Source: Anagrus nilaparvatae
Taxonomy: Eukaryota; Arthropoda; Insecta; Hymenoptera; Mymaridae
NCBI GenBank assembly: GCA_022575985.1
Contig: JAKSXM010000142.1
Coordinates: 4,588,001 to 4,652,000, forward strand
Reading direction: 5' to 3'
DNA: 64,000 nt
Positions 53,286 through 64,000 of this stretch are shown piece by piece (the first letter of the stretch is position 1; each line of letters starts with the position of its first letter). A program made the translations under genes and the position numbers. The notes beneath the pieces are model-generated. The model was given only the letters and a program-made list of their open reading frames with translations, had not been told where the DNA came from and did not search any database.

Positions 53286-54765
53286 CAGTGAAGCCACACT
53301 ATCCATCGATATCGATATCGATATCGAAAAATAAAAATATGGTGGCGCAAAATTCAAATAATTTTTGTTTTTTATTAAAAAATTGCTAAAAATAATATTT
53401 TAATCATGAAATAAATATATAAAACGCAAAGTCAGTCTAAATATAATAATTTTACTAAGTTTTAATAAGAATGTTGGTATATTAACGCATATTTTTATAC
53501 CATAACATGTTATTTATTTTTGAGGTTATGATATCAAAATATTCGTTAATAAAAATTGAACTGAGTATGCATAAATTAGTGCCCAATCTAGTATTACCGA
53601 TTGCGACACTAAGATTTTATTATATTTTTCAGATATTTCACTTTTTAATGTAATTTTCATACAATTTTATTTTTTCCAAACATCTAAAAGTTGAATATGA
53701 CGATAAGTAAGATAGCTTAGTCGCAAAACTATGGCCTATGTCAATCCCAGAACTTTTTTCATTATTTTGACACCAGTTTCATGTAATTTTGTTCATTGGT
53801 TAGAAGCTGATGAGGGATAACCAGGCGGTGACCACACGGCAACCAAAAAACAGCTACGCGGTAGCCACATGGCATCCAGGAAACCAGCCACCCTAATTTA
53901 GGTCAAACCAATGAACGAAATGATACAAACTGGCATTGAATTAAAGAAAAAAAGTCTGCGGGTGACATAGGCCATAATTTTGCGACTCTGCTATCGTATT
54001 TTCGGAGATATTCAATTTTAAATAATTTTGGGAAAAATAAAATTTTTTGAAAATTTCTTATAAATATGATAAAACATTACTTTCGCAATTGGTATTATCG
54101 ATTTGGCACTAATTTATACGTAGTGAGTTAAATTTTATTTAAAACGGACGTTTCTTTAAAAATTTGTTAAATTTTTTTGAGTCAGTAAAATTTTTTGATT
54201 TTTTAAAATAATCATTCTGCAATTTTGCCGAAACAATTTGTAAAAATATGAAAATTGGAGATAAATTAAAGAAAGTCTCTATGATTCCTAACTATTCAGA
54301 ATACACAAAGTTGATTGTTGAATCACAATTTAATTTTTTTACAAATTACTTCATCGAGATTATCATAAACGAAAAACTAGGGTCCTTTGACACACTAGAT
54401 TTTGCATATCCAGGAGTCAAACGGACGATTTTTTATATAAAATTTGTCTCCAGTATTCTTGTATTCTTTTTTTACCGGAAATAATCTAAAAAATTACTTT
54501 AAAAATCAAAATTTATTTCAACTATATCAAAAAAATTTTTTTTGATATTTTCGAAACATCCGTTTTTAATATACCAACATTTTTATTAAAATTTAGTTAA
54601 ATTAATTGTTTTGCTCTGATTTTACGTTTTATTTATTTATTTCATGATTAAAATATTATTTTTAGCCGTTTTTTAATAAAAAACAAAAATTATTTGAATT
54701 TTGCGCCGCAATATTTTTATTTTTCTATATCGATATCGATATCGACGGATAGTGTGGCTTCACTG
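53286..54765. mobile_element. Large foldback DNA element (1480 bp), TGA flanks
   Basis: The outer ends CAGTGAAGCCACACTATCC and GGATAGTGTGGCTTCACTG are inverted repeats of about 225 bp with high identity, including a CGATATCGATATCGAT tract on each side. Further inside, a second pair (53575-53745 and 53960-54125) and a central pair (GTTCATTGGTT and AACCAATGAAC) are also inverted, so nearly the whole element can fold on itself. About 450 bp (54140-54590) in the right arm has no partner. TGA lies at both borders (53283-53285, 54766-54768), suggesting a 3-bp duplication. No transposase is present; a 78-codon open frame inside (54248-54484) shows no known domain. Confidence 0.9.
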
Positions 54766-57013
54766 TGAGGTGTAAAACAATGGGGGCTTAAATTTTTTTT
54801 AAAAAAAGGTTCAGATTAGCTTCTGACATATAGAGAAAAATAAGTCTCTTTTTTTTTATTTGTCTTATTTTTGGTGAGGAGGAGGGGAGGGTTAAAAAGT
54901 GCAAAATAATGTCTTTAAAAACTAATGTAAATAAAGTTTTTTAAGTTAAAAAAAGCTGAGGAAATTAATTTAAAAAAACTTTAATTTTGGCCCTAATAAG
55001 TGACTAATTTTCATAGTATTTCGAACTAAATGGTTTTTAAATTTTTTAAAATACTACCCTGTACCAAAAAATATCAGCTAGCCTGGAAAAGTTAAAAAAT
55101 AGAAGTTAAAAAACAATATGTTAAAAAACAAAAGACCTAATTATTTTCAGTCATTAATCACATGCTTCATCTGTAAAGACATTTAAGAAAAAAAAAATGC
55201 ATCATTAAAAGAAATGCATAAAATCCCTCACAGAATAAACCAAATAAATTTCCTTACTTTCCCACCCATATTTAATTTAAAAATTTACATAAAATAAATA
55301 AAGCTTACATAAATAAAATATATAACGATCAGTAATAATCTGCATAAATTATGTTCCTGTCAAACGGTCACATCTTTAACTTTATTTAAAACTGCATACA
55401 TACAAAGTCACCAGCAAAATAATGAACAATTTTATAAAACTCCTAATGCTTTCACCTTTTCTGTTACTTGATTAAATATTTTGATAGTTTTTTTTTAAAT
55501 GGTCAAAATAAAAATTTTTTGTTCATGCTAATTGAAAGAAAGTCTGTATTTTAATGGTAGCTTACAGAGTATATATGAAGATCAATCTTGATAAATGTCT
55601 ATTTATAAATTTACATTACGTAAAAACTCTTTTTTCGCAAAACCTGTCGCACAATGTAATCTTTTAAAAATAGCCCTAATTTTATATATATTTTTAATGA
55701 ATTTCCTTATTAGTTTAAAGAAAATCAACATACATAAAAAAAATACACAAAAAAAAATTATTTTTACATAATAATAATTATACATTTCATAAGATCCATT
55801 AAGTAGCTCGTTAAAAAAATTTAAATTTAATAACACTAATTATCATTATTAAACAAAAAAAATAATTTAAATATCTATAAAAATTATTATTTCACAGCTA
55901 CTTAATTAAATAATATCCTTAAGGCGACAAATTAAACATATATATTTAAATAATATATATATACAATAGAAAACATTAAAATGAAGTGAATGTCAGTGTA
56001 GGCGTGACCCTTCAAGATAACCTGATCGATATCATAACAAAAAAGTATTAAAAGAGATCTTTGGAAATATTAAGTAAAGTAATAAATATACAACTTTAAA
56101 AAAAAAAATATGTATACTTTTTTTATAATACAAGTTGTGGGTGGAATGTTGCTACCGCGTTATATACAAGTGATTAAACATTTTTTGCGGTTGATATGCG
56201 TGCCAAGGATCACGAGTCATTCACAAGATTATTACATATTTTTTTTTTAGTCACGTGACATAGAAAATAGTAAGAATTCAATATAAAGAAAAAAATTAAA
56301 AGAAAAGATTTAATTGCAATTTGATGCTGAAGTGATTAACTTTGATAATGACGAGGTCGAGACGAGGTTAACAATGATGTAGAGATCGTGAGAATATTTT
56401 TATATGTATGTACTGTTGTTACAAAATGATCTAAATCGAAGATATAATAATGTTTTGATGTGTGAATGACTAGTAACGAAAGTTTTTTTTTTTTTTTTAG
56501 AAAGGATAGACCTTAAGTGTTTTACCTTCATTAGGGGAAAAAATAACATTTTCATTATTAATTTTTTTACTTACTTACGTGATATGAAAATTTATGAGAT
56601 TTTCAAGAGCAAAAGTTTGCTACTTAGATTACTAACCTAAATTCTCATAATTGCTTGTTTAGATTTTATTTTCTTCTGCTTAACAGAAATGTTTAAAAGA
56701 AATTTTTTGGCTAAATATGAATAAATCAAAAATTCTATTTTATGAAAAATTATGATCTATTGGGTACAGGGTATGACTGCTTTGGATGAATTTTCAATAC
56801 TAAACTATAAACAATACAAACAAATTTTTATTTTCAGCCTATTGATTGAATTTTCAGCAAAACGGTTCAATTTTTAGCCAATTGGTTAATAATTCAACCA
56901 AATTAATTGAAATTTTTACAAATTAGCTATAAAAATTCAACTAAAATCGAAAGTAACAAAAAAAAATTAATAATAGTTAGATTTATAATGTGGGGGAGCA
57001 AAATAAGCAATAA

Positions 57014-57304
57014 AAAGGCTATTTCCAGATAAGTATAGTGATTTGGCCGCTAGAACCAAACTAGCTTTCTGAAAAGTTTAAAAAAAACTCACGATTTCCG
57101 TTAGAATTAGACTTCTAGGCCACGAGAGGCCCTCGAAAACCTAAAATACCGGTTTTTGGGGGACTTCAGATTTTATTTAATTTTTTAGATTGTCGTAGCC
57201 TAGAGATCTAATTCTAGCGAAAATCAGTGAGTTTTTTTAAAACTTTTCGGATGCTAGTTTGATTCAGTCGGCTAAATCACTATACTTATCCGGAAATAGC
57301 CTTT
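57014..57304. mobile_element. MITE family B, full-length copy (about 291 bp)
   Basis: The left arm AAAGGCTATTTCCAGATAAG and right arm CTTATCCGGAAATAGCCTTT are long inverted repeats that continue inward (TATAGTGATTTGGCC and GGCTAAATCACTATA). The arms are about 120 bp each, so the element is nearly a complete palindrome. TAAA occurs at both borders. It has no coding capacity. Confidence 0.88.
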
Positions 57305-58179
57305 AAACAGTATATCCTGCTTTTAACTACCTCATAAATAGCTTTAAATTCAAAAAATTATTGAAAATTAAAATATTGATTGAAAATTCAACCATTTAGT
57401 TAAATATTGATCCAAAGCAGTGGTTATAGAGTAAAATCAAAATTTACCCTTAAATTTATATTGGAGGGCCAATTGATAATGAAAAACTTCTTTATTGAAG
57501 GTAAATTTGCAAAAAACAACAACAGAAAATTAGGCCTAAAATTACTTCGAAAATTTGAATAAAATAAAGGATTTAAATATAGAAAATCACAGCATTAAAT
57601 GCGAAGAATTTGAATTTACAAGCAGCCAGCTATAAAAAAATATGTAAATTTTCAATAAGAACGTAGGAGATAAGAGACACAATCTTATATAACAATCAAT
57701 AAATAGATTTTAAAATTAATAAAACAAGACACTATAGATGAAGTAATATTATTATGTCAAAACAAAATACAACTTTCACGCAATAATCTAACAAATAACA
57801 TGGAATTTCAGTGTCATTGAAATCAAACTGATGTGAATAAAATAAAGTAATCTTGTCACTTAATGACAACTCTATAATATAATGTAGTACTACATTTTTA
57901 TTAATTTACTTCTCTCTTGTATATTATAAAATAAAATTCATCAAAAGTAATTAAATGATCACAAGTTTGTAATCTTAGGCGTTCTTAATGCTTATTCTTC
58001 TGTACAATGTCAATAAATAAATTATTTTATAAAATAATGAAATTTTTATTTAATTAACTGTAAAATTATTTTATGTTTAGAAATTTTGTAAAATGAAAAA
58101 AAAAATGGTTATAAATCAGTGTTAGTTGCAAGACCGTATTTTTTATAGTAGAGTAGGGCTAATTTATTGATTACAACTA

Positions 58180-58376
58180 CACTGTTAAAAGTAATTTACG
58201 AAAAAATAGTTTATTTACGAAAAATTGTTATATTTATTTTTTACTAAATTTACGAAAAAATCGAAAATTTTCATTTCTTTTTTTTGGAAAATCAGAGCCA
58301 TTTCTGGTAAATTTATAACTATTTTTTTCAAATAAACAATTTTTTTTGTAAGCTTAGATGAGTTACTTTTTACAGG
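58180..58376. mobile_element. Short relative of MITE family A (197 bp)
   Basis: It starts CACTGTTAAAAGTAATTTAC, ends GAGTTACTTTTTACAGG and is flanked by TA. The interior keeps TTTACGAAAAA blocks but is half the usual length. This is either an internal deletion or a sister family. Confidence 0.75.
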
Positions 58377-59237
58377 TACAAAATTATAATTTTCTAAATT
58401 ATTGATTCATTTTTTGACACAAACACCTGATATTATGAAATTGAACCCATAAAATATTTGCTTTAAAATTTGATACCTAATTTCATCAAATATTTGTACT
58501 TTCCTTTAAAAATAAAATTTACTGTCTTGACGAATTTTGCACAATATAAAATTTAAGTATCTTATTGAAATAAAATTAATTACTTCTGATAAAAATCATT
58601 TTACTACCGGTTTCTAACCGCCCACACTCAATATAAATAATACAAGTAAACAAGCCAAATCGTAAAATAGAAATAAAATTTCAAAACTCAACATAAAATT
58701 GATAATAAACAATTGTTTATATTTATATAAATTAAAATTTATATAATTTTTTGTTAAATGAATCGAATATTGACGATGAATGAATGTTAAAAAAATTAAA
58801 TATGCATAAGTAAGACGAGCGAGCTTATTTAATTGGCATTTGTAATATGAATAAAAAGAGCAAAAAATCGTTTAATGATCTTTAAGAATGTCCTTGATTA
58901 AGTTAATTCATGTAAATAAAAAAAAGTGATATTGCAGTATAAGGTAAAAGGTGCACACGGTTTTATTTATTAATAGGATGTTTTTAAACTGCGGTTAGTA
59001 TCATAAAAATCTCATTATTGTGAAAATGGAGAGAGAAAAAATATCATAGGAAATGTAACAATACTTTTTTTTTGCTAAAATATCCGGTCTAGATCATTAA
59101 ATAAAAAAAAAAAGAGTTTTTCTACACGGAGAGGAAATCAAGTATTTGCACGACCTCGACCTAGACATGTCAACTTTTTACATAAAGTAATATTAATGCG
59201 ACACGCACATGCGAATAAAATATAAGATATTGACTTT

Positions 59238-59262
59238 ATTTATTATTATTATTATTATTATT
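59238..59262 (+). repeat. (TTA)n microsatellite
   Basis: About eight TTA units. A run of ATTA units is at 59417-59428. Confidence 0.85.
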
Positions 59263-59730
59263 AATACGCATGATATATTGATTTATGTATTTTAAATGCG
59301 TTTCGTTTTATAATATCAATCTTTCATTTGATTAATGAAATATGCAATGTTTTAAAAAATTTTTTTTTTCTTTTTTCTGATAAGGAATGTAGTCAAACAA
59401 TTAATTGATTTCTGATTAATTAATTAATCGATAAATTGGCTTTTTTTTAATTTAATAGAAAATTGTTATTGTGTTATAAATTATTTAATTGATAAAATTC
59501 ATACACGGAAAATAATTTTCTGATTTTATATCGATTTAAGTTGCTTTTTAGAATTAAATGGTTAGATTAGGCTAAATCGATCAATTTGCTCTGTAACTTT
59601 TTTTTCAAAAATTAGACCAAATCTTTTAGTTTGCTCTGGAAGTTTTTTTTCAAGATTAGACCAAATCTTTCAATAATTTTTTGAATTTAGAGCTACTCAT
59701 GGGATAGTTTAAAGCATGATATACTGTTTA

Positions 59731-59905
59731 AAGGCTATTTCCGGATAAGTATAGTGATTTGGCCGACTGAAGCAAATTAGCATCTGAAAATTTTTTAAAA
59801 AAACTCACTAATTTCCGTTAGAACTAGACCTCTAAGCCACGAGAGGCCCGCGGAAACCTAAAAAATTAAATAAAATCTAAACAACCCCAAAAACCGGTAT
59901 TTTTA
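59731..59905. mobile_element. MITE family B, truncated copy
   Basis: It starts AAAGGCTATTTCCGGATAAG and follows the reverse complement of the full-length copy at 57014, through AATTAAATAAAATCTAAAC and CCCCAAAAACCGGTA, then stops near 59905. The second arm is missing. Confidence 0.82.
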
Positions 59906-61261
59906 GATTAGACCAAATCTTTTACCTTATAAAAAAATGAAATTTATGATACCTACTCCTGAAAAATTCAAAAAAAATATTTTATATCTTTATATTAGAG
60001 GTGTATTTTAAAATCATATTTTAAAGTCTCGTCATCAATTGGCTGAATGTTAAGTATTTCAATTAATAATTTATATTTAATATCTTAGATCTTCTAAAAA
60101 AGTAAACGCAAAACGACTATTTATTTTATTGATAAAGTCGAGTGTTTATTTTTTATTGATAAGTTCTTTAATCATGATAAAATAATAATTTTTTAACCAA
60201 AAATTTAAAATATTTTACTTTCATGCTCCGAAAAGCAATTTCAGACCATAGAAATCAGTATTTAAAATTCTAACTGCCTTAATTTCCTAAATCATTGTTT
60301 TCATAAATATTTTAGCTGATATTAAAAATAGTAAAATAAAAGCAGTAATTAAAATTTTTTGCTTTCGAAAATAAATTTTTCAATTAAAATTAAGTAAAAG
60401 AAATATTTAAATATAATTGAAAAGTAAAAAATAATAACACAGGAAAATTATCAATTAAGAATTATGCATGCTTAATTTAAAAAAAAAAATTGTCTTAGAA
60501 TTAAATAAAATTTCTTTTATTATTATTAAAAAATATATGGAGTATTACATACAGAATGTAAAACCACAAATTAAGTAAACTTTAATTACGTATGCGTACG
60601 CATAACATAAAGTTATTTATGCATATATATAATTGTAATTGCATTATGGTAGGTGAAATTTTAAAAGTTTGGTAAAATTATAAATTACGTACTTTTTCCG
60701 CTTCTTCTAAATAATATGCCTACTTTTTTGTAAAAGTCATTTTCTCACGAATTTGATTTTTTATTATACGAAATTATATCAAGAGTTTATATATTTTTTT
60801 ATGTGTGTTAAAGAAAATTCGTACTTAATGTGAAAATTTTTATTTATTTTAAATTAAAGTGTAGTACAGGTTACGTCATATGTTTCATTAATTTTATTAT
60901 GGTTTTAGGAACAATGCAATGCTAAACTTCTATTGTATTAATTAATTTTTAATCTTAATTACTAATCCGGAAATGATAAGGATATTTTAATAAAATATAG
61001 ACCTATTTCTGCTTATTTTTTTTTGTGCAAAAAACTTGGGCTCTATTAATAGATTCGCTACGGCCAATTTAATGAACATATTTAAAATAGGCGGGACCAT
61101 GGGAGTATTTCGCCTATGTTGCAGCACATTTTTTCAGAAACCTTGCTTACTTACACTTACATAGGTCTATCAAAAAATATAGGCCTGAAAAACTATTTCG
61201 TAATTATTTTTTTTGCTGATAATAGGTCCATAAAATTTTCGAATCCGTATTTGTTTGCTAG

Positions 61262-61460
61262 GTCACCGAATACGAATATGAAATTCGTTTTTACCGAAAA
61301 CGATTTAGTTGCCCACAATGGGAATTTTAAAGTTATGGTTTGCGGGTTTTTTAACGTTTTTATCTGTTACTCATGTTTTTTGGGTCCCTGAACACAAATA
61401 GGGTATCTGCATTTACCAAACATTCTTTAGTTGCCCACAAAAGAAATGTTAGTATGAAAC
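61262..61460 (+). repeat. Two diverged tandem blocks
   Basis: TTTAGTTGCCCACAA occurs in both blocks, at about 61304 and 61426, 122 bp apart. Each is preceded by a TTTACC...AAC stretch and by GAATACGAATA or GAACACAAATA. A 91-codon open frame (61116-61391) runs across the first block but matches no family I know and ends inside the repeat. Confidence 0.5.
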
Positions 61461-63814
61461 AGCCTAAAAAATTGTGGTTTTAATTATTTTTGTAAGCAAA
61501 ATTTCTCGCAAAATTTATCATATTATTGTGACAATGAACTTTTCATTTTTTATTAGTCGATGAAAGAAAAGCAATCATCATACATCTTAGTCAAAAAAAA
61601 TCTTTGAATGTCAAATTTAAAAATATCCGATAATAAATCATTCATCTTTTAACAATTTGTCAAAATTTTACGATTACTTTAAAGTTGAAAAATAATTCAT
61701 CGAAACCAGGAAACATTAAAAACTCTTGAATATACTGCAAAAAAAGTAATAGAATACATGAATTTAATGCTTATTTTAAGTATTTCTGTATGGGATGAGA
61801 CGACAAGTTGGAGAAAGTTTGTATAACACATATGATGATATGAATACGAAAGTTATAAATGAAATCTTTAATTTCAAAAAAATATTTTTATAGCTAAACA
61901 ATTATTTTCACTTTCGCTATCACTTTACTATAATATCTCTTTTTTGTGTCCATTAAATTAATGATATTTTTTTATTTTTAAAGATTTTAAATGTTTTTAT
62001 GTATATATTATTGAATATAAGAGTTACGTCTTCATTTTACTTTTTTATTTAATCAACTTTTGTTACGATGAAATAACTTTGATGAAGCCTATATGGTTGT
62101 AATTAATTGTAGAGAAATGCGGAAATTGAAATAATTATTTTTTTAATTCAATGTATGATGGAATATCGAAGTTAATTGAAATTTTTTGAATATTTTTAAA
62201 TACAAAGAGTTTTTAGAACTCTTATGTATGGTAGTTTAAATTCCGTAAATATTTTGCTCTTTAATAAAATAATTATCTACGAGGTTATCTAATTAAACTA
62301 CTTTGGTAATGGTCAATTTACAGGTAGTAAAATTATTCAAAATATAACCTACACTTGCTACCTAAAGCTTTAGACCTATATTATCACCTAAAGAATAAGT
62401 AAATAAAAAAAAACTAAACTAATAGACTTGCTTATTTTATACATGTCACTCAGCCATTTATATCTTGATTCCATTTTTTAACAAAATATGAAACTATTAT
62501 TTTATTAAAATAATATTATTTGGGCCAAAATAATATTTAAAAATGTTTGAATTCAACTGCCTAATACTGGTATTATTCTAACGTAACAAATAAAGCTAGT
62601 ATAAAGCAGTTAAACTCAGACCTTGTTTAATTTTATTTTGGCCTGATTAAATTTATTTTAAAAATATCTGTAACTAGTTTGAGATTGTCTTAAAAATTTT
62701 AATAATTATGACGTAATTTAAATCCTCGAATTCTCAAAAATATCGATAAATAAAATTTAACTTTTCTTGAGCTTTTTAGGGTATACCAACAGGTCCTTTT
62801 TTGTGTTTTATGATCGTAGGCTTCAAAAAAACACGATTTTTATGAAATATAAAAATTATTACCAATATATAACTGTCTTTAAAAATAAATAAATAAGTTA
62901 ATATTTGTTAATAACTAAACAAATTTTAATTAAAATTAATAAAAAAAAAAGTGTCTTTCCTGTGTAGTAGGCATACATATTTCAAAATTTAAGTAAAATA
63001 AAATCATTAATTTAAAAAATTTTTTTAATAAATTATAAATGTCAATTAGTTAGTTTGCAAAAAAAAAAAGTAAGAAAAATTGATTAATAATTTATTTACA
63101 TTAAAAAAAAAATATAAGTTAATAAATATTTTTTTAATATTTCTAATTTGTTTTATCGTTTTTTATCCATTAAATATCATGTAATTGATACAAAATAAAT
63201 ATATTTTTTAACTGTAACGAATTTTTCTGAAGATTTTGCAAGATTTTATTTTAAAGATTTTAATCTCATATTTTTGATTAATATAGGTAAATAATTTCTG
63301 GTTTTTATTTTCACTATATAGGAAAAATATTTTTATAAATTTTGTAATCATTTTTTCTTCGTTTGCTATTCTATTAATTTATAATTCAATTAAAAAAAAT
63401 GAAGTTTAATTAAACTAATTTTTAAAATATTAGCAAACATCTTAATTTTTGTAAGTCATAAAAATTTTTTTTGCAAATAAATAAAATGAAAGTTTGAGTT
63501 TAAGAAAAAGTGTAATATTTATATTTTTATGATGAAATAAAATTATGATAATTGTAATATTATAATAAAGATTAATTATGTTATTTAATGTTACAATTAT
63601 TTGTTATTATGAATTTTAATTTCAAAGAAATTTTAAAAAGGATACAATTATAAAAGATTTTTGCTTTGCATTTAAATATTTTTGAATAGGCGTAATTAAA
63701 TATGCATTTATTTGTATTATAAATGTTTTTTGTGAAAGAAGATAATGGTATCAGTTTTTTGAAGTACTTTGAATATTAATTTTCTTGCTTTTTCACCGAT
63801 AGATGGCGCAAAAC

Positions 63815-63851
63815 TTTCTCGAATGAGAAATTTTTTTTGTACATTATATAA
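63815..63851 (+). promoter_or_regulatory. PSEA-like motif plus TATA box, weaker copy 8
   Basis: TTTCTCGAATGAGAAATTT starts at 63815 and TATATAAGC at 63845, 30 nt apart. CGCAA is replaced by CGAAT. TAGATGGCGC lies five bases upstream (63800-63809), comparable to the TAGATGTCGC beside copy 4. Confidence 0.42.
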
Positions 63852-64000
63852 GCTTGTTACCTAATAAATAGTTTTTGTATTTTACTAGCATGTATTTATT
63901 ATTTATTTATTTGGAAGATATTTTCAAGCTCAGGTACACTTCATTTTTAATTATAATTTAAATCAAATATCCCTTAAAAATTATGTGACTGTTTTTTATA

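Larger units (their letters stand above)
54766..64000. other. Intergenic, no gene recognised
   Basis: It contains the family B copies at 57014 and 59731, the short family A relative at 58180, the tandem blocks at 61262, a TTA microsatellite and the weak module at 63815. Nothing coding is supported. Confidence 0.55.

Noticed and set aside
54248..54484. 78-codon frame inside the large foldback as a transposase remnant
   Set aside because: No catalytic motif or recognisable domain; too short to call.
61116..61391. 91-codon plus-strand frame
   Set aside because: Runs through tandem-duplicated non-coding blocks and matches no known family.
61502..61540. Another TTTCTCGCAA at 61502
   Set aside because: The 30-nt register leads to CAATGAA, not a TATA box, and the GAAATG half is missing, so it is not counted as a module.
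1..64000. tRNA, rRNA, known snRNA genes, or integrated viral genes
   Set aside because: I looked for T-arm (GGTTCGAATCC-like), U6 and U1 starts, and long viral-type frames on both strands and saw none.

Overview
The window is very AT-rich (roughly 80%) animal nuclear DNA. It has no operons, ribosome binding sites, tRNA or rRNA. The two clear protein genes are insect types: a divergent ionotropic receptor and a secreted GMC oxidoreductase with a short GT-AG intron. Together with many small TIR elements this points to an insect. A hymenopteran, perhaps a parasitoid wasp, is my guess from gene style and base composition; the species cannot be read from the sequence.

Layout: 1-8.7 kb is non-coding with one MITE, one foldback-like element and three promoter-like modules. 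8.7-10.5 kb (minus) is an intact single-exon ionotropic receptor gene. 10.5-15 kb holds two MITEs and a possible decayed coding fragment. At 15.0-15.2 kb (plus) lies a broken copy of the receptor's 5' end. 15.2-22 kb is non-coding with a MITE and a weaker promoter-like module. 22.0-24.4 kb (minus) is a two-exon GMC oxidoreductase whose only intron is almost wholly a MITE inserted in the splice donor region. 24.4-64 kb has no gene I can support; it holds TIR and foldback elements, a hairpin-bearing tandem array (33.1-34.1 kb), four copies of a second MITE family and four more promoter-like modules.

The most interesting signal is a short module present eight times on both strands: TTTCTCGCAANNGAAATG (six good copies, two weaker), each followed by a TATATA box that begins exactly 30 nt after the first base of the motif. 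Flanks of different copies do not align, so these are not copies of one repeat. The arrangement matches the PSEA plus TATA promoter of insect small nuclear RNA genes transcribed by RNA polymerase III, but no recognisable snRNA follows any copy. They may be promoters of unknown short RNAs, or a large set of orphan SNAPc-type sites.

The two protein genes are not functionally linked by anything visible: one is probably a chemosensory membrane receptor, the other a secreted FAD enzyme. What ties the window together is repeat activity: seven copies of one TA-inserting MITE, one of which reshaped a gene's intron.
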